Shown here one piece after another: positions 45,353 to 56,000 of a DNA stretch of 64,000 nt. The stretch comes from Rubellicoccus peritrichatus. Its GTDB lineage: Bacteria; Verrucomicrobiota; Verrucomicrobiia; Opitutales; Cerasicoccaceae. Every line of letters starts with the position of its first letter. The first letter of the stretch is position 1. The stretch spans positions 2,227,001 through 2,291,000 of the forward strand of contig NZ_CP136920.1 in assembly GCF_033100135.1 (NCBI RefSeq). Direction: 5' to 3'. The notes under the pieces were generated by a model. It was given only the letters and a program-made list of their open reading frames with translations. It was not told where the DNA came from and made no database searches. The position numbers and the translations under genes were made by a program.

Positions 45353-47743
45353 CTACGAACCGAAGGTCGGCTTGATGAGTTCGGCCTTCTTGGTTTTTTG
45401 TTCAAGTATAGTATCCTCATAGCGAATGCGTACAGGAGATCCATGGATGGACTGAATGCTTACGTCCGTTAATCGACCATTTGCCCATGAAAGATCTATT
45501 TCAAAACCACCTCTGGCGCATAAGCCAGTGATTGAGCCTTCCGGCCATGCTTCTGGAAGTGCGGGCAATAAATGGATTTCGTAAGCACCATTTACCTGGC
45601 GGTGTGATTGCAGAAGCATTTCTGTAATTCCTGAGGTGACTCCGAAATTGCCATCAATCATGAGTGGTGGGCAACAGCCAAAGAGATTAGGGTAGGTGCC
45701 TCCCGCGTCCAGTGTTTCGCAGGCATCTTCAATCTTAACAGGTCGAGCCAATTTCAATTGTTGTGCAATAAGATCGGCTGCTCGGTTTCCATCACGTAAG
45801 CGAGCCCACATGCATACTTTCCATGCCATTGACCATCCGGTTCCTGCGTCACCCCGTAATTCCAGGGACTTGCGTACGGCTTCTGTCAGTTCCGGTTCAT
45901 CATCCGGAGTAATCTGACGTCCAGGATAAAATCCAATCAAATGGGAAAGGTGGCGATGGTTTGGCTCATGTTCTTCATATTCTTTGTCCCACTCAAGTAG
46001 CTGTCCTTTAGAACCGATGCGATAAGGTAAGAGCTTTTCTCGAAAAGTGATCAGGGTTTCGCGAAACGCTTTGTCGATTCCAAGGTGCTCACTGCTCCAG
46101 ATAAGGTTGGTGACCAAATCCCACGCAAGCGCGGTATCCTGAGTTGATCCTGCACAGACTTCGCCTACGCCTCCGTCTTCAGGTCGAATAAATGTGTTCT
46201 CTGGTGAGCTTGAAGGTGCTACGACCAGATACCCATCGGGATTTGGAACGAACCAATCGAGACAGAATTCAGCCGCGTCACGCATTAGGGGATAAGCAAC
46301 TTCGCGAAGAAACGTCTCATCCAAAGTGAAACTGTAATACTCCCAAAGGTCCATACAGTGCCACACCCCGCCAAAAGCCCATTGTGACCAACATGGAGCA
46401 CCATGACCAAAGTCTCCAACCGGAGAAGTCTGTTTCCAGATGTCTGTGTTATGATGTGCGACCCATCCTTTCGCTCCGTAATGAATCTTCGCAGTTTCTT
46501 TTCCTGTGATAGAGAGGTCTTTGATGAAATCTAATATTGGCCGATGGCATTCACTGAGATTGGTGGATTGAGCCGGCCAGTAGTTCATCGTGCTATTGAT
46601 GTTCAATGTCCAGTTGTCACTCCAGGGTGGTCGTATATCCATACTCCAGATGCCTTGTAGATGAGCCGGTTGAGTGCCTTCCCGTGAACTTGCAATAAGA
46701 AGGTAGCGCCCGAAATCATAGAGTAGGGCAACAAGCCCGGGATCATTTTTCGTTGTATAGGAATGAATACGTTTAGGTGTTTCTACATCAGATCGTGAGG
46801 GCGATAGTGTCAGTCGTGACCGATAGAATAGCGATTGGTGATCCTTAATATGATCTTCGATTAATTGATTGTCTGATCTTAGAGTAGCGGTGTGTAAGTG
46901 TGCCAGAGCTTCAATATCAGGATCGACACCTTGTCGTGATGGCGATTTATCAAAGCCGTTAAAACTGCTGTCTGCTGAAAATATTAGTGTCGCACTGTCA
47001 GCGTTTTTTACACTGATCACACCTTCATTGGTCGCCGTTGTTTCACCCCCGACTGTTTTGGCATGGAGTATGCCGGTAAATCGCATGCCACTGTTCTCAA
47101 AATAACTAACCGGCGAATTGCCACTGTCATAATAATTGGGATCTACATGACTTGGTAATAGCCCACGCAGAGCGATACTTCTTTGGTTTTCCTGACTGAT
47201 TGTGTTAGGATGTGGACTGCTGAGTTTGGCTTCAAAGTTAAGGCTTCCAGGTTTCGAAGTATGTAAGCGAACAATTATAACTTGATCAGGATGGCTGGAA
47301 AAGACTTCCCGCCTAAATACGGTTTCGCCAACTCTGAAAGTGGTAAGAACAACTGCTCGCGAAAGATCTAACTCGCGGTAATAGTCTTTAGCATCTTGTT
47401 CAAAATCGAATTCCAGATGCAGGCTGCCAAAAGGTTGATAGGATTGATTGTAAGCTCCCTGCATTTTCTTGCAGTGCTCAATTGCCTCGCGGTGACGTCC
47501 TTCGAAAACAGCAGCGCGTGCTTTAGATAACCAGTTGATAGCCTCATGGTTATTGCAATCCTTTGGCTCTCCTGACCAGAGAGTGTCCTCATTTAGCCTG
47601 ATCTTTTCATTCTTAATCCCACCATAGACCATCGCCCCAAGGCGACCATTGCCAACTGGTAGTGCTTCAATCCAGGATGCGGCCGGAGTTCGATACCAAA
47701 GTTTATTATTATCTTTTGTAATGCTGTTATCCGGGGAGGTCAT
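45353..47743 (-). CDS. GH95 family alpha-L-fucosidase
   Basis: 796 residues, close to the usual GH95 length, without a signal peptide, so probably cytoplasmic. The N-terminal domain starts with the GH95 hallmark LWYRTPAASWIEALPVGNGR and has KIRLNEDTLWSG. The catalytic (alpha/alpha)6 barrel carries INSTMNYWPAQ, where asparagines assist the base, APSSSPENTF with the likely general acid, and MIDGNFGVTSGITEM, where the conserved aspartate lies. It removes alpha-1,2-linked L-fucose (or, in some members, L-galactose) from oligosaccharides by inversion. It is transcribed away from the ASRT-like gene, and with GH78 next door indicates use of fucose/rhamnose-containing glycans. Confidence 0.93.
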   Translation of the reverse strand: MTSPDNSITKDNNKLWYRTPAASWIEALPVGNGRLGAMVYGGIKNEKIRLNEDTLWSGEPKDCNNHEAINWLSKARAAVFEGRHREAIEHCKKMQGAYNQSYQPFGSLHLEFDFEQDAKDYYRELDLSRAVVLTTFRVGETVFRREVFSSHPDQVIIVRLHTSKPGSLNFEAKLSSPHPNTISQENQRSIALRGLLPSHVDPNYYDSGNSPVSYFENSGMRFTGILHAKTVGGETTATNEGVISVKNADSATLIFSADSSFNGFDKSPSRQGVDPDIEALAHLHTATLRSDNQLIEDHIKDHQSLFYRSRLTLSPSRSDVETPKRIHSYTTKNDPGLVALLYDFGRYLLIASSREGTQPAHLQGIWSMDIRPPWSDNWTLNINSTMNYWPAQSTNLSECHRPILDFIKDLSITGKETAKIHYGAKGWVAHHNTDIWKQTSPVGDFGHGAPCWSQWAFGGVWHCMDLWEYYSFTLDETFLREVAYPLMRDAAEFCLDWFVPNPDGYLVVAPSSSPENTFIRPEDGGVGEVCAGSTQDTALAWDLVTNLIWSSEHLGIDKAFRETLITFREKLLPYRIGSKGQLLEWDKEYEEHEPNHRHLSHLIGFYPGRQITPDDEPELTEAVRKSLELRGDAGTGWSMAWKVCMWARLRDGNRAADLIAQQLKLARPVKIEDACETLDAGGTYPNLFGCCPPLMIDGNFGVTSGITEMLLQSHRQVNGAYEIHLLPALPEAWPEGSITGLCARGGFEIDLSWANGRLTDVSIQSIHGSPVRIRYEDTILEQKTKKAELIKPTFGS
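45362..45399 (+). terminator. Rho-independent terminator overlapping the GH95 3' end
   Basis: Arms GAAGGTCG (45362-45369) and CGGCCTTC (45382-45389) pair with one G-U, loop of 12, then TTGG and six T (45394-45399). It would end the plus-strand transcript of the glycine-zipper gene while lying inside the last codons of the convergent GH95 gene. Confidence 0.6.
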
Positions 47744-47975
47744 CTCGCCAAATTCAAGATGGGATGAGAATGAGTCAAGATATATTTATGGTAAAATAAC
47801 ACATTTCCGTCGCATTGGGTTTTCATAATCAATTACTTGATCTCAACATTATGTTTCTAATTTTGAACTAAATAGTATCTACGCAGATAAGCTATTTTTT
47901 GAAATGCCAGTCAGTTGTCTCTTGAGATGTGAAAGTGATATGCGTATGATTTTATTGTAGTTCAATGAAAGACTT

Positions 47976-48350
47976 ATGAAAGCAAATCCCGGAAAGAAAT
48001 CTTGGTATATTCCTGATGCTTATCTGCCCAGTTCTGGTTTGGGTGAAAAATGGGAAGGGCATGAATCCGTTTGCGTACTCAACGTCGGCGAACAGGATGC
48101 CATACTTACATTTATACTCTACTTTGAGGATCGGGAACCCATTACGATCAGGGACCTGCGATTGGCGGCTCGGTCGAATCGTCATATTGGCATGCATAAG
48201 CCCGAGCAACTATGTGGAGTGGAAGTGCCACGTGATGTGCCTTATGGGATCGCAGTTGAGAGCGATCAGCCAATCATTGTGCAGTATTCGCGTCTCGATG
48301 TGACTCAGCCGAACTTCAGTCTCATGACGACGACTCCCTATTCGGAGTGA
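47976..48350 (+). CDS. Anabaena sensory rhodopsin transducer (ASRT)-like protein
   Basis: 124 residues, matching the ASRT family over nearly its full length: KSWYIPDAYLPSSG, EGHESVCVLNVG, TIRDLRLAARSNRHIGMHK and VPYGIAVESDQPIIVQYSRLD. ASRT proteins are small beta-sandwich tetramers; published comparative work on the family proposed that they bind small molecules, often sugars, in carbohydrate-use gene clusters. No rhodopsin is seen in this window. Lying between the fucosidase and the rhamnosidase genes, it may bind a deoxysugar released by them, or act as an isomerase-like or sensing protein. Its 3' end overlaps the convergent GH78 gene by 13 bases. Confidence 0.85.
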   Translation: MKANPGKKSWYIPDAYLPSSGLGEKWEGHESVCVLNVGEQDAILTFILYFEDREPITIRDLRLAARSNRHIGMHKPEQLCGVEVPRDVPYGIAVESDQPIIVQYSRLDVTQPNFSLMTTTPYSE

Positions 48351-50701
48351 AGCTGACCAAGGTTGGCTATTACGACATTCTTCTTAGGAACTACGATTTC
48401 GTAACTGCCCGGTTTGAGAGTAGCGCTTGGAAAACGTCCGTTCTGATAGGGCTCTATGGCAGGGGTACGACTGACTGACTTACCATTGACTTGCACTGTT
48501 CTCCATGACTTGGCTGGAATTGAGACTCGTGATTTCGCTCCTTTGGGAATATCGATTTTCAGTTTTAGGCCTTGGCTGTTGAGTTTCCAGCCACAGGCCA
48601 GTTTACCTTGCTTGATCATTAGGCTGGCAGAGGCACTTTTCAAACTGTTGCCAGGGCGTGGTGAAAAGCTAACGATTGGTTGTTCGGTTGAGTTATCGAC
48701 ATTCAGGCCAGCTACTGTTGCATAGAGCCATTCGCCGATGGCGCCATAAGCGTAATGATTGAATGAGTTCATTTCCACCGGACCGAAACCATGTTCTCGT
48801 GTCCAGCTGTTCCAGCGCTCCCACATGGTTGTGGCACCGTTCAAGATGGGGTAAAGCCATCCAGGGTAAGTTTCCTGCTCAAGGACTTTATAGGCGACAT
48901 CGGTGCGGCCGATTTTGGTTAATACAGGGTTTAGCAAAGGAGTACCCAGGAATCCAGTGGAGAGGTGCCAGTCACGTGCCTTTAGTTTTTCGATTAGTCG
49001 TTCCCCTGCAGCAGAGACTAGATTTTCTGGCACAAGGTCGAAGGCGAGGGCAAGCAGGTAACTTGTTTGTGTGTCTCCTAGGACAAGCCCTTCAGGTGTA
49101 ATATACCGCTTCTGGAAAGCACGTTGAACATTGGTCTGTAACGTGGCGTAGCGATTTGCTTCAGTTAACTTACCTATTGCCTGTGCCATTTCGGATATTA
49201 ACCCAGCATCGCGGGCAAAGTAAGCAGTGCCGATAAGGTCTTTAGGTGTTGGGCCCCATTCCGGACGTTGAGCATCGACTGCCAGCCAGTCACCATAAAC
49301 GGTTTCGGGTTGGATGTATTCGTTGCCACGCTCGATAAGAAAGCTGAGATAACTTTCCATCGCTGACCAATTCTCTGCGACGATGGAAGTGTTCCCATAA
49401 AACTGCCAGACGGCGTGGGGTACGATGATACCTGCATCACCCCAACCGGCATTGCCATGCCATCCGAGTACGTCCGGGGCGAGGTCCGGGAAGGCTCCAT
49501 CGGTTCGTTGCCCGTCGCGCATGGCGTCCATCCACTGACGATAAAAATCCTCGCAGTCGTAATTGAAGCAGGCAGTTTTGACGAAGACTTGAGCGTCACC
49601 CGACCAGCCTAAGCGTTCATCACGTTGCGGGCAGTCTGTGGGAGCTTCTAGGAAATTACCTCGCTGTCCCCAGACAATGCAGCGCTGCAATTGGTTGATG
49701 AGCGTATTGGAGGTCTTGAAGTTGCCTGTTGGTTTGAGATCGTTGTGGAGAACCTGCGCGCTGATTTCCTCAGGCTTTGGTGGATGGGAAAGGCCATCAA
49801 TTTCGGCATAACGGAAGCCATGAAAAGTCCAGCGTGGAGAGATCGTTTCTTTTCCATTTCCGCTGCAGATATAGATATCCGTTGCACGTGCGCCGCGTAG
49901 ATTTTCGGTATAAAGCTGGCCGTCATCTTGTAGCATTTCGGCAAAGCGAAGTTTGATTTTTTGTCCGGATTTCTCCTTCACTTGCAGGCGGACAACTCCA
50001 ACTAGGTTTTGTCCGAAGTCGACCAGCCAGTGACCATTCGAACCTTTCCAGATTTTTTCCGGAGCCAGTTGTTCGGTAACTCGAACAGGAGGACATTTAC
50101 GTGGGGTCAATTCGATTTGAGGTGCGCTTACGGCCTTACCAGTTTTCCAACGGCGTTTATCAAAATTTGGAGTTGTCCAGTCAGTCAGTTTTTTGCGGGC
50201 ATCATAATGCTCACCATGATATAGGGATTGCGAGGTGACTGGTCCTTGCGCCCATCGCCAATCTGGTGTGGATACAAAACTGGCCTTTGTGCCATCTGTA
50301 TATTCCACACTAAGTTCTGCTGATAATGCAGTGAAATCAACGAGACATTTTGCATGTTCCCACGGCCCATAGGTAAAACCTGCCCAACCATTACCAAGAA
50401 TGAAACCGAGTATGTTTGAGCCTTTCTTCAGGACATGTCCTACAGGTTTTTTAACCACATAAACACGTTTGCGGTAGTCACTCCAGCCAGGGAGAAAACG
50501 ATCGTCATTAAGTGGTTGGCCATTGAGCCAGGGTTCGACTATGCCAAAGGCTGTGTATTGTAGGGATGCAGATGCGATAGTTTTAGGCAGCTCAAGATTT
50601 GTGCGTGCGTAGCATGCTGGCGGTGAGTCGCCTTTCATCAGTTGCGACGGCCGTATGAAATGTTTACGTAAATCAACGCATTGCTGTTCGGATGTTTTCA
50701 T
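48338..50701 (-). CDS. GH78 family alpha-L-rhamnosidase
   Basis: 787 residues without a signal peptide. N-terminal beta-sandwich domains carry ARTNLELPKTIASASLQYTA, LNGQPLNDDRFLPGW and LGFILGNGWAG. The catalytic (alpha/alpha)6 barrel contains PTDCPQRDERLGWSGDAQ, whose aspartates and glutamate surround the acid residue in GH78, and the later FNHYAYGAIGEWLY with the second key glutamate. It hydrolyses terminal alpha-L-rhamnose by inversion. It starts 14 bases after the stop of the DUF5722-like gene upstream and is surely cotranscribed. The absence of a signal suggests that imported oligosaccharides are processed inside the cell. Confidence 0.93.
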   Translation of the reverse strand: MKTSEQQCVDLRKHFIRPSQLMKGDSPPACYARTNLELPKTIASASLQYTAFGIVEPWLNGQPLNDDRFLPGWSDYRKRVYVVKKPVGHVLKKGSNILGFILGNGWAGFTYGPWEHAKCLVDFTALSAELSVEYTDGTKASFVSTPDWRWAQGPVTSQSLYHGEHYDARKKLTDWTTPNFDKRRWKTGKAVSAPQIELTPRKCPPVRVTEQLAPEKIWKGSNGHWLVDFGQNLVGVVRLQVKEKSGQKIKLRFAEMLQDDGQLYTENLRGARATDIYICSGNGKETISPRWTFHGFRYAEIDGLSHPPKPEEISAQVLHNDLKPTGNFKTSNTLINQLQRCIVWGQRGNFLEAPTDCPQRDERLGWSGDAQVFVKTACFNYDCEDFYRQWMDAMRDGQRTDGAFPDLAPDVLGWHGNAGWGDAGIIVPHAVWQFYGNTSIVAENWSAMESYLSFLIERGNEYIQPETVYGDWLAVDAQRPEWGPTPKDLIGTAYFARDAGLISEMAQAIGKLTEANRYATLQTNVQRAFQKRYITPEGLVLGDTQTSYLLALAFDLVPENLVSAAGERLIEKLKARDWHLSTGFLGTPLLNPVLTKIGRTDVAYKVLEQETYPGWLYPILNGATTMWERWNSWTREHGFGPVEMNSFNHYAYGAIGEWLYATVAGLNVDNSTEQPIVSFSPRPGNSLKSASASLMIKQGKLACGWKLNSQGLKLKIDIPKGAKSRVSIPAKSWRTVQVNGKSVSRTPAIEPYQNGRFPSATLKPGSYEIVVPKKNVVIANLGQLHSE

Positions 50702-50715
50702 GCACTTATCTGATC

Positions 50716-52842
50716 CTAATTTGAAAGGACATTATTTGTATTTTCCTTTGTTATGCTATCTGTTGAGATGAGCACATCGCTCCAATCGCTTATGCCGATG
50801 TAATCAAGGATCGACTCAAGGGTTTCTTCTTGTTCATCGGTCTCCAAAGCTGCAAAAACCGAAAAGGCGGGTTCCTTTCGCTCTCCGTAGGGCTTGCCGG
50901 GCGAGGGCAGCGTTCGCAGCCCTAGCTTAAGCCCTCCTTCTTTCGGGTGATCTACCCAACGGTGATAGTGAAAACTTTCCACTGATTCGAGTGGCATGAT
51001 TTTCGCCCAGGTGTAGGCGATGGCGGCTGCCTTGTCTTGCATGGATGCATCATCGTAATCAGGTGTATGAAATCCCTGCTCAGATAGGAGCACCGTGCGT
51101 GGGCTACCGTCATATAAAAATTCTGGCTGATTCAAATAGCTATCGAGTACCTCGATGTTTTGAGGAGTGATGTATGGTGTATCAAATGATGCTGTGGGGG
51201 AACGATCCTCCCAAGTGCGTGGGTAGAACAGTCTTTGTGGATAAGGGTGGTAAGCGACTCCCCATTGGTAGTCTCCTTCTTGAGATGAATAAGTGGCTAG
51301 CCGATCGAGTAAACTACGTGGAGGATAACTTCGAAAGGAATCTGCCGGGCCATAATCCCAGTGGTGAGTAAGTGAGATGAAGACTTCTGAAGTGGGGTTA
51401 AAGCGTCGAGTTTCCAGCCATGTAAGCCGGAGGGCTTTTTGATAAGTATCAAAGTAAATGGCCTCGGGCTGTTCACCCATATTTGTCCAGACCCAGCCGA
51501 AGTCGACTTCATTAAAGACAATCCAGTGCGTCACCCAGCCATACTTCTTGTCAGGTCTTGAATAGCGTTCGGCCAGAAAAGCAACTGCCGCGCGATATGC
51601 GTCTGTTCCTTCTTCGATGGTGAAGTTGGCAATTGAATAGATGCCAGCGTCAATATAATCAGGATGTAGTAAGGGCGTTTGCTTTGGTCCAATAAGGAGG
51701 ATTGCGCTGACGACAATATCATGATCGCTCATCAGGCGAATGGTATTGTCCCAGTTTTGAACTGTAGCCTTGTTGAAATCCCATGTTCTTCCTTGATGTT
51801 CAAAGCTGATTGTTGGTTCTCCTTTGGGTAGATTAAATAGTCCGCTGATATCGAGATTGATTGTTCCGGCACTGATGCCAAGATCTGTGACATCTTGTGA
51901 AAATATTCCCTTTTTGTTTTCCATTCCACCGATGCCTTTTTTGTTGATTGGTCGCAGACGCGGCATGTTTCGCTCGGCAGCTGCGTTTACATCAGTGGCC
52001 CAAACAGCGGGGGTGAAGCGGTTTTGAGTTTCTCCACGTGGCGCGGCCAGAGCCCAACGCTGAGCTATGCGATCTCGGCCTTCCACGAATCGAGGCAAGA
52101 CGATACTAAACTCATGGTCTAGCATTTCGTCTTCCAATATCGTTCCGCTGTTTGGCTCCCAGGGGTTTTCGTGAGGTGCATATTCTATCAGGTGTCGAGG
52201 TGGTTCTACGTTTTCTGCGATTTTACCTGTGATCGCAACAGTGTCTGGTCCGACAAGTACACTTTCAATGTCTCCCCAGGGATATTCTGCAGCAAGGTAG
52301 TCATCAACAAGCTGGGCAATTTCAAGTTTTTCCTGGCGCTTACGAGCCAGAGCTTCTGCTCCGGCTGCTTCCTCTACTGTTGGTGGTCGCAAGCGAACAT
52401 TTCTCAGTTGTATCTTAGTGCCAGCATCACGTCCAAAGTCGATCCTCAAGAGACGATCCTTATTGGTCCATTTGCCTTTCGATAGAGTGTGCAGGTCTGC
52501 GGAGAAAGGTTGCCATGTTTCGGCTTTGGGCATGCGCCCAGCCTCGATTTTTCGAGTGCTGCTCCACTGTTGACTCTTATTGCTTTTATAAAACACTTCG
52601 ACCCAGCCAACGCCGTCAGGGCAGAAATAGTCGAAACTCAGAACAGTATTCGTTTTGTTGATTGTCTTTGCCTCAAAGACCACTTGAGGGTCTTCATCCG
52701 TGGTTTCCAATTCATAAACGCCGGTTTCCAGTTTCGTTACTTTGACGCCGAAGTTTCCAGCCGGTACCAGAGTCATTTTATTGGCTGCGATCAAAGGTGC
52801 TGCCATCAGTATGAGCAATGTGGTTATGCGGGTAAGGTGCAT
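50716..52842 (-). CDS. DUF5722-like secreted protein, probable glycoside hydrolase
   Basis: 708 residues with a signal peptide (LLILMAAPLIAANK). A beta-type N-terminal domain (LSFDYFCPDGVGWVEVFY) precedes a region matching the DUF5722 proteins of Verrucomicrobia and Bacteroidetes. That region reads like a clan-A TIM barrel: WIVFNEVDFGWVW has an asparagine-glutamate pair in the place of the acid/base, VAYHPYPQ follows, and VLLSEQGFHTP has a glutamate at the nucleophile position, with WVDHP later. I infer a retaining glycoside hydrolase; specificity unknown. The 14-base gap to the GH78 gene suggests action on the same polysaccharide, this protein outside the cell and GH78 inside. Confidence 0.7.
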   Translation of the reverse strand: MHLTRITTLLILMAAPLIAANKMTLVPAGNFGVKVTKLETGVYELETTDEDPQVVFEAKTINKTNTVLSFDYFCPDGVGWVEVFYKSNKSQQWSSTRKIEAGRMPKAETWQPFSADLHTLSKGKWTNKDRLLRIDFGRDAGTKIQLRNVRLRPPTVEEAAGAEALARKRQEKLEIAQLVDDYLAAEYPWGDIESVLVGPDTVAITGKIAENVEPPRHLIEYAPHENPWEPNSGTILEDEMLDHEFSIVLPRFVEGRDRIAQRWALAAPRGETQNRFTPAVWATDVNAAAERNMPRLRPINKKGIGGMENKKGIFSQDVTDLGISAGTINLDISGLFNLPKGEPTISFEHQGRTWDFNKATVQNWDNTIRLMSDHDIVVSAILLIGPKQTPLLHPDYIDAGIYSIANFTIEEGTDAYRAAVAFLAERYSRPDKKYGWVTHWIVFNEVDFGWVWTNMGEQPEAIYFDTYQKALRLTWLETRRFNPTSEVFISLTHHWDYGPADSFRSYPPRSLLDRLATYSSQEGDYQWGVAYHPYPQRLFYPRTWEDRSPTASFDTPYITPQNIEVLDSYLNQPEFLYDGSPRTVLLSEQGFHTPDYDDASMQDKAAAIAYTWAKIMPLESVESFHYHRWVDHPKEGGLKLGLRTLPSPGKPYGERKEPAFSVFAALETDEQEETLESILDYIGISDWSDVLISTDSITKENTNNVLSN

Positions 52843-52918
52843 GGGAAAACTAGCTTAAGTTGGTTTTGGGGTAGGGATTTTTGATTTTTCCAAGGAGATA
52901 TTATTGAGTTTTTCAGTC

Positions 52919-52951
52919 TTGACAAGAAAGGATTCTTAAGAAAGTTTCTAC
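52919..52951 (+). promoter_or_regulatory. Promoter-like element before the pseudopilin-giant gene
   Basis: TTGACA at 52919-52924 followed by ATTCTTAAGAAAGTTTCTAC at 52932-52951. A similar block (TTGACA, ATTCTTAAGAATGGTTTCTTAT) precedes the pseudopilin gene at 59014, and a diverged form lies at 13213-13228 on the minus strand. Spacing does not fit a simple sigma-70 promoter. Confidence 0.35.
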
Positions 52952-53024
52952 TAACGTCAATACGGATTTTACCGAAAGACAAAGTCTTCACCTTTTTGCC
53001 CCCTTGAAGTCCTCCAAAACAAAG

Positions 53025-56000
53025 ATGTCCAACCCCCGTGGCTTTGCCCTCGTTATAGCCATCGCTTTGATGGCGTTTATCCTGCTTGTTGTGGTTTCGA
53101 TGTCGGTTCTGGTGACACTGGAGACGGGGGTAGCCACTCAAAAGAAGGCAGAAATCGAGGCCAGGCAGAACGCCCTCTTTGGAGTTCAAGTGGCTTTAGG
53201 CGAGTTGCAAAGAACTGCTGGACCTGATAGCCGAGTGATGGCGCGTGCTGAGATTTTTGACGCAGATCCAGCGACCGATGTAATGGAAGGTGTGGCCAAT
53301 CCCCATTGGCTTGCTGTCTTCAAGACGGTTGAGCCGGGATCAGAGACTCAAAGTTTGGAAAATCTGCGAGCCTGGTCTCTTGATCAAGGGCAAGCAGGTC
53401 GTGTCGACTGGCTCGTGTCTTCACGCAATTCGCTCAACGATGGCATTTTGAATCCTGTCAGTACTAATGCGGTCAGCTTGAATGACGGGGACAATGATCT
53501 AGTCGTTAGTTTGGCTCAGTATGAGAATGCGAGTGGTGGAACTGATATTGTTGAGGCTGGCAAGGTTGATGTGCAAAGGGATGGTAGCATAGTCGGGCGA
53601 TACTCCTGGTGGGTTGCAGATGAGAATGCAAAGTTTCGTCTCAACGTAAGTAAGCCTGACGAAGTTCTGGGGCAACCTTTTGTTCCTGAGCGTGGGCTGA
53701 TGGCTCCGCATCGTGCAAACGGTACCATTTTGAGTGAGTTGTCGAACTTCGATGTCGAAAGCTCTTCGCAGCAGTTTGCCTTGGGGCAGGCTGAGTTGAT
53801 TGGCGATCTATCTTTGGTCGATGAGGCTTGGGAGGATTGGGGCAGAGACCATGGTGATGATGTTTCACTTGTTTCTTCAAGTATTCCAGTCGATGTGACG
53901 CAGGGTAAACTGAAGGAGGATCTGAGTGTCTACCTTGGGGGTAGTAACAGCGGACTTTCCGACGACGATTTTATTGTAAGAGATAATGATGACAGTGATT
54001 ATAATGGTCGTCTGAGCGAGAGTGTTTTTGACTTTGACTATGCGGATGCTGAAATTCCACGCTTTGGTTTATTAAAAAACTGGTATCAGACCGGAACAGC
54101 GATCAGTGGCCTGGCTGGCGGTTCTGCTGGAAGTCCACGATCACATGAGGTTTCTCAATACGGCTTACATCCGGTCATAATGCGGACTGCGCTTTATTTT
54201 ACCCCTTCCTTCTGGACGGATGCCGCAGGCAAAGTACATTCCGCTTTTTTAGTATATCCAAAGTTCGTATTATGGAATCCGCATAATGTTCCTCTGGCTC
54301 CAGCCAAGTATGCCATCCAGGTGCGTGCGTTTACGTCTCTCAATACTCAGATTAATGTGGGTGGGGAAAACTTTGTGGCTTACAACAATACGAAAGGATT
54401 TGGTTATAAAAATGTGAACAACTCGGGGCTTGGTCATTTTAATATGGCGAACCCACCACATCCGCAGGCTCTTGCTCGTGATCCAATAGATGATTATCCG
54501 TATTTTACTTTTGTCATCGATAACGATGGGTTTGCACCTGGCGAGACGCTGCTCTACACGGCATCATTGAAACACCCTAACAGTGAGTATGTGAATCACG
54601 ATATTACAGATTTGGAAAACTCGGTCGTCAACTTGGCTAACTACAACGAGTTGGAAAATGAGAATACTGCGGAGCTTGGTTTTTTCACCCTTAAGCTCAC
54701 AAATACCAATAGCGAATTTGTTCCTGTTCCGAATGCGGCAAACCCTTCACCCGTCACAAGTACTTCGGACATAATAGAGACAACACTTTTCTTCCGTGAT
54801 GTTACGGTTGCTTCTCCTGATGGGCAGGCTGAGCCCAGCTTATCCACCAAGCTGTATTTGCTGACAGACAGTGTTGCTGAGCTTATTCAATTCATCGACC
54901 TCCGTGGGGATACACTGGCAAATACTGTCATAGACTGGGAGAAGAATGACGAGGAAGGCTGGAGTGCTATGCCAAGTAACAATCCGTTTAATCGGGCTGG
55001 TGAGTTTGCAAGTATTGAGTCGTTGATGAATGATCCCTTCCTTGCTACTCATCATCGTGGGCATGGCTATTTCTTAGCACCTATGGGTTCAACACACGGA
55101 GGTAACCGGCCACGTCTCTTTAATCGCTTCAATCCTCTGGCACTGAATTATTCTCAGATCGATCCCTTATTCACCACTTCCGGTCAAACGGGCCAGGGTA
55201 GAGCTTACAGTGACGCGATACCGACAGAGAATTGGTTCAATGGGTCTCCGTTTCCTACAGAGATTCCCGCTGATTCGCACTATGCCGGCACCACGCTTGA
55301 TGGCTACGATACACCTGGTGGCTTTGGTCTGACTGAAAATAACACTTTCCTTGATGCCAGTACGGTTTACCCAATTTATGATTTTCCCCGGGGGGAAACT
55401 GATCTGCTATCTTTGGGCTACCTCACCAACGTGAGTTTTGGGCAGTATCATTGGCAGCCAGCATTTCCTTTTGGTAATAGTGAGGTGCCGACCCATGTCG
55501 GGCGAGCATCCGTTAATCAAACTCATGGGAATACGAACTACTACGATCTTTCCTATCTTTTAAACGAATCGCTTTGGGACCGTTTTTATCTCTCTACCAT
55601 TCCACAGGATACTTCTGTTGCTTTGAGTACGGAGACCATCCTGCCGAATACCCGGAATCGACTCGTAGCAGATGAAGATGGTGTTTTGCCTCCGGATAAT
55701 GAGCTGAGAGATTCAGTCACTGCATTTCAACAGTCCGCTGCAAACGTGATTATTGAAGGCGGCTTCAATGTTAATTCCACATCGGTTGAAGCCTGGAAAC
55801 TTCTCCTGGCCTCAACGCTTGGAGAGAGTGTTACTGCTGCTAACAGTGTGGATAGCAATGCATTGAATGAAGCACCAATCAGCGCTCGAGCATATCCGAT
55901 CCTTCCAGAAAGCGGAGGCGACATCAGCGTTCCTGAAGTTTGGTCAGCTCTACGCTCTCTTGATCAGAATGAGATCGACATACTTGCCAATGCGATTGTG

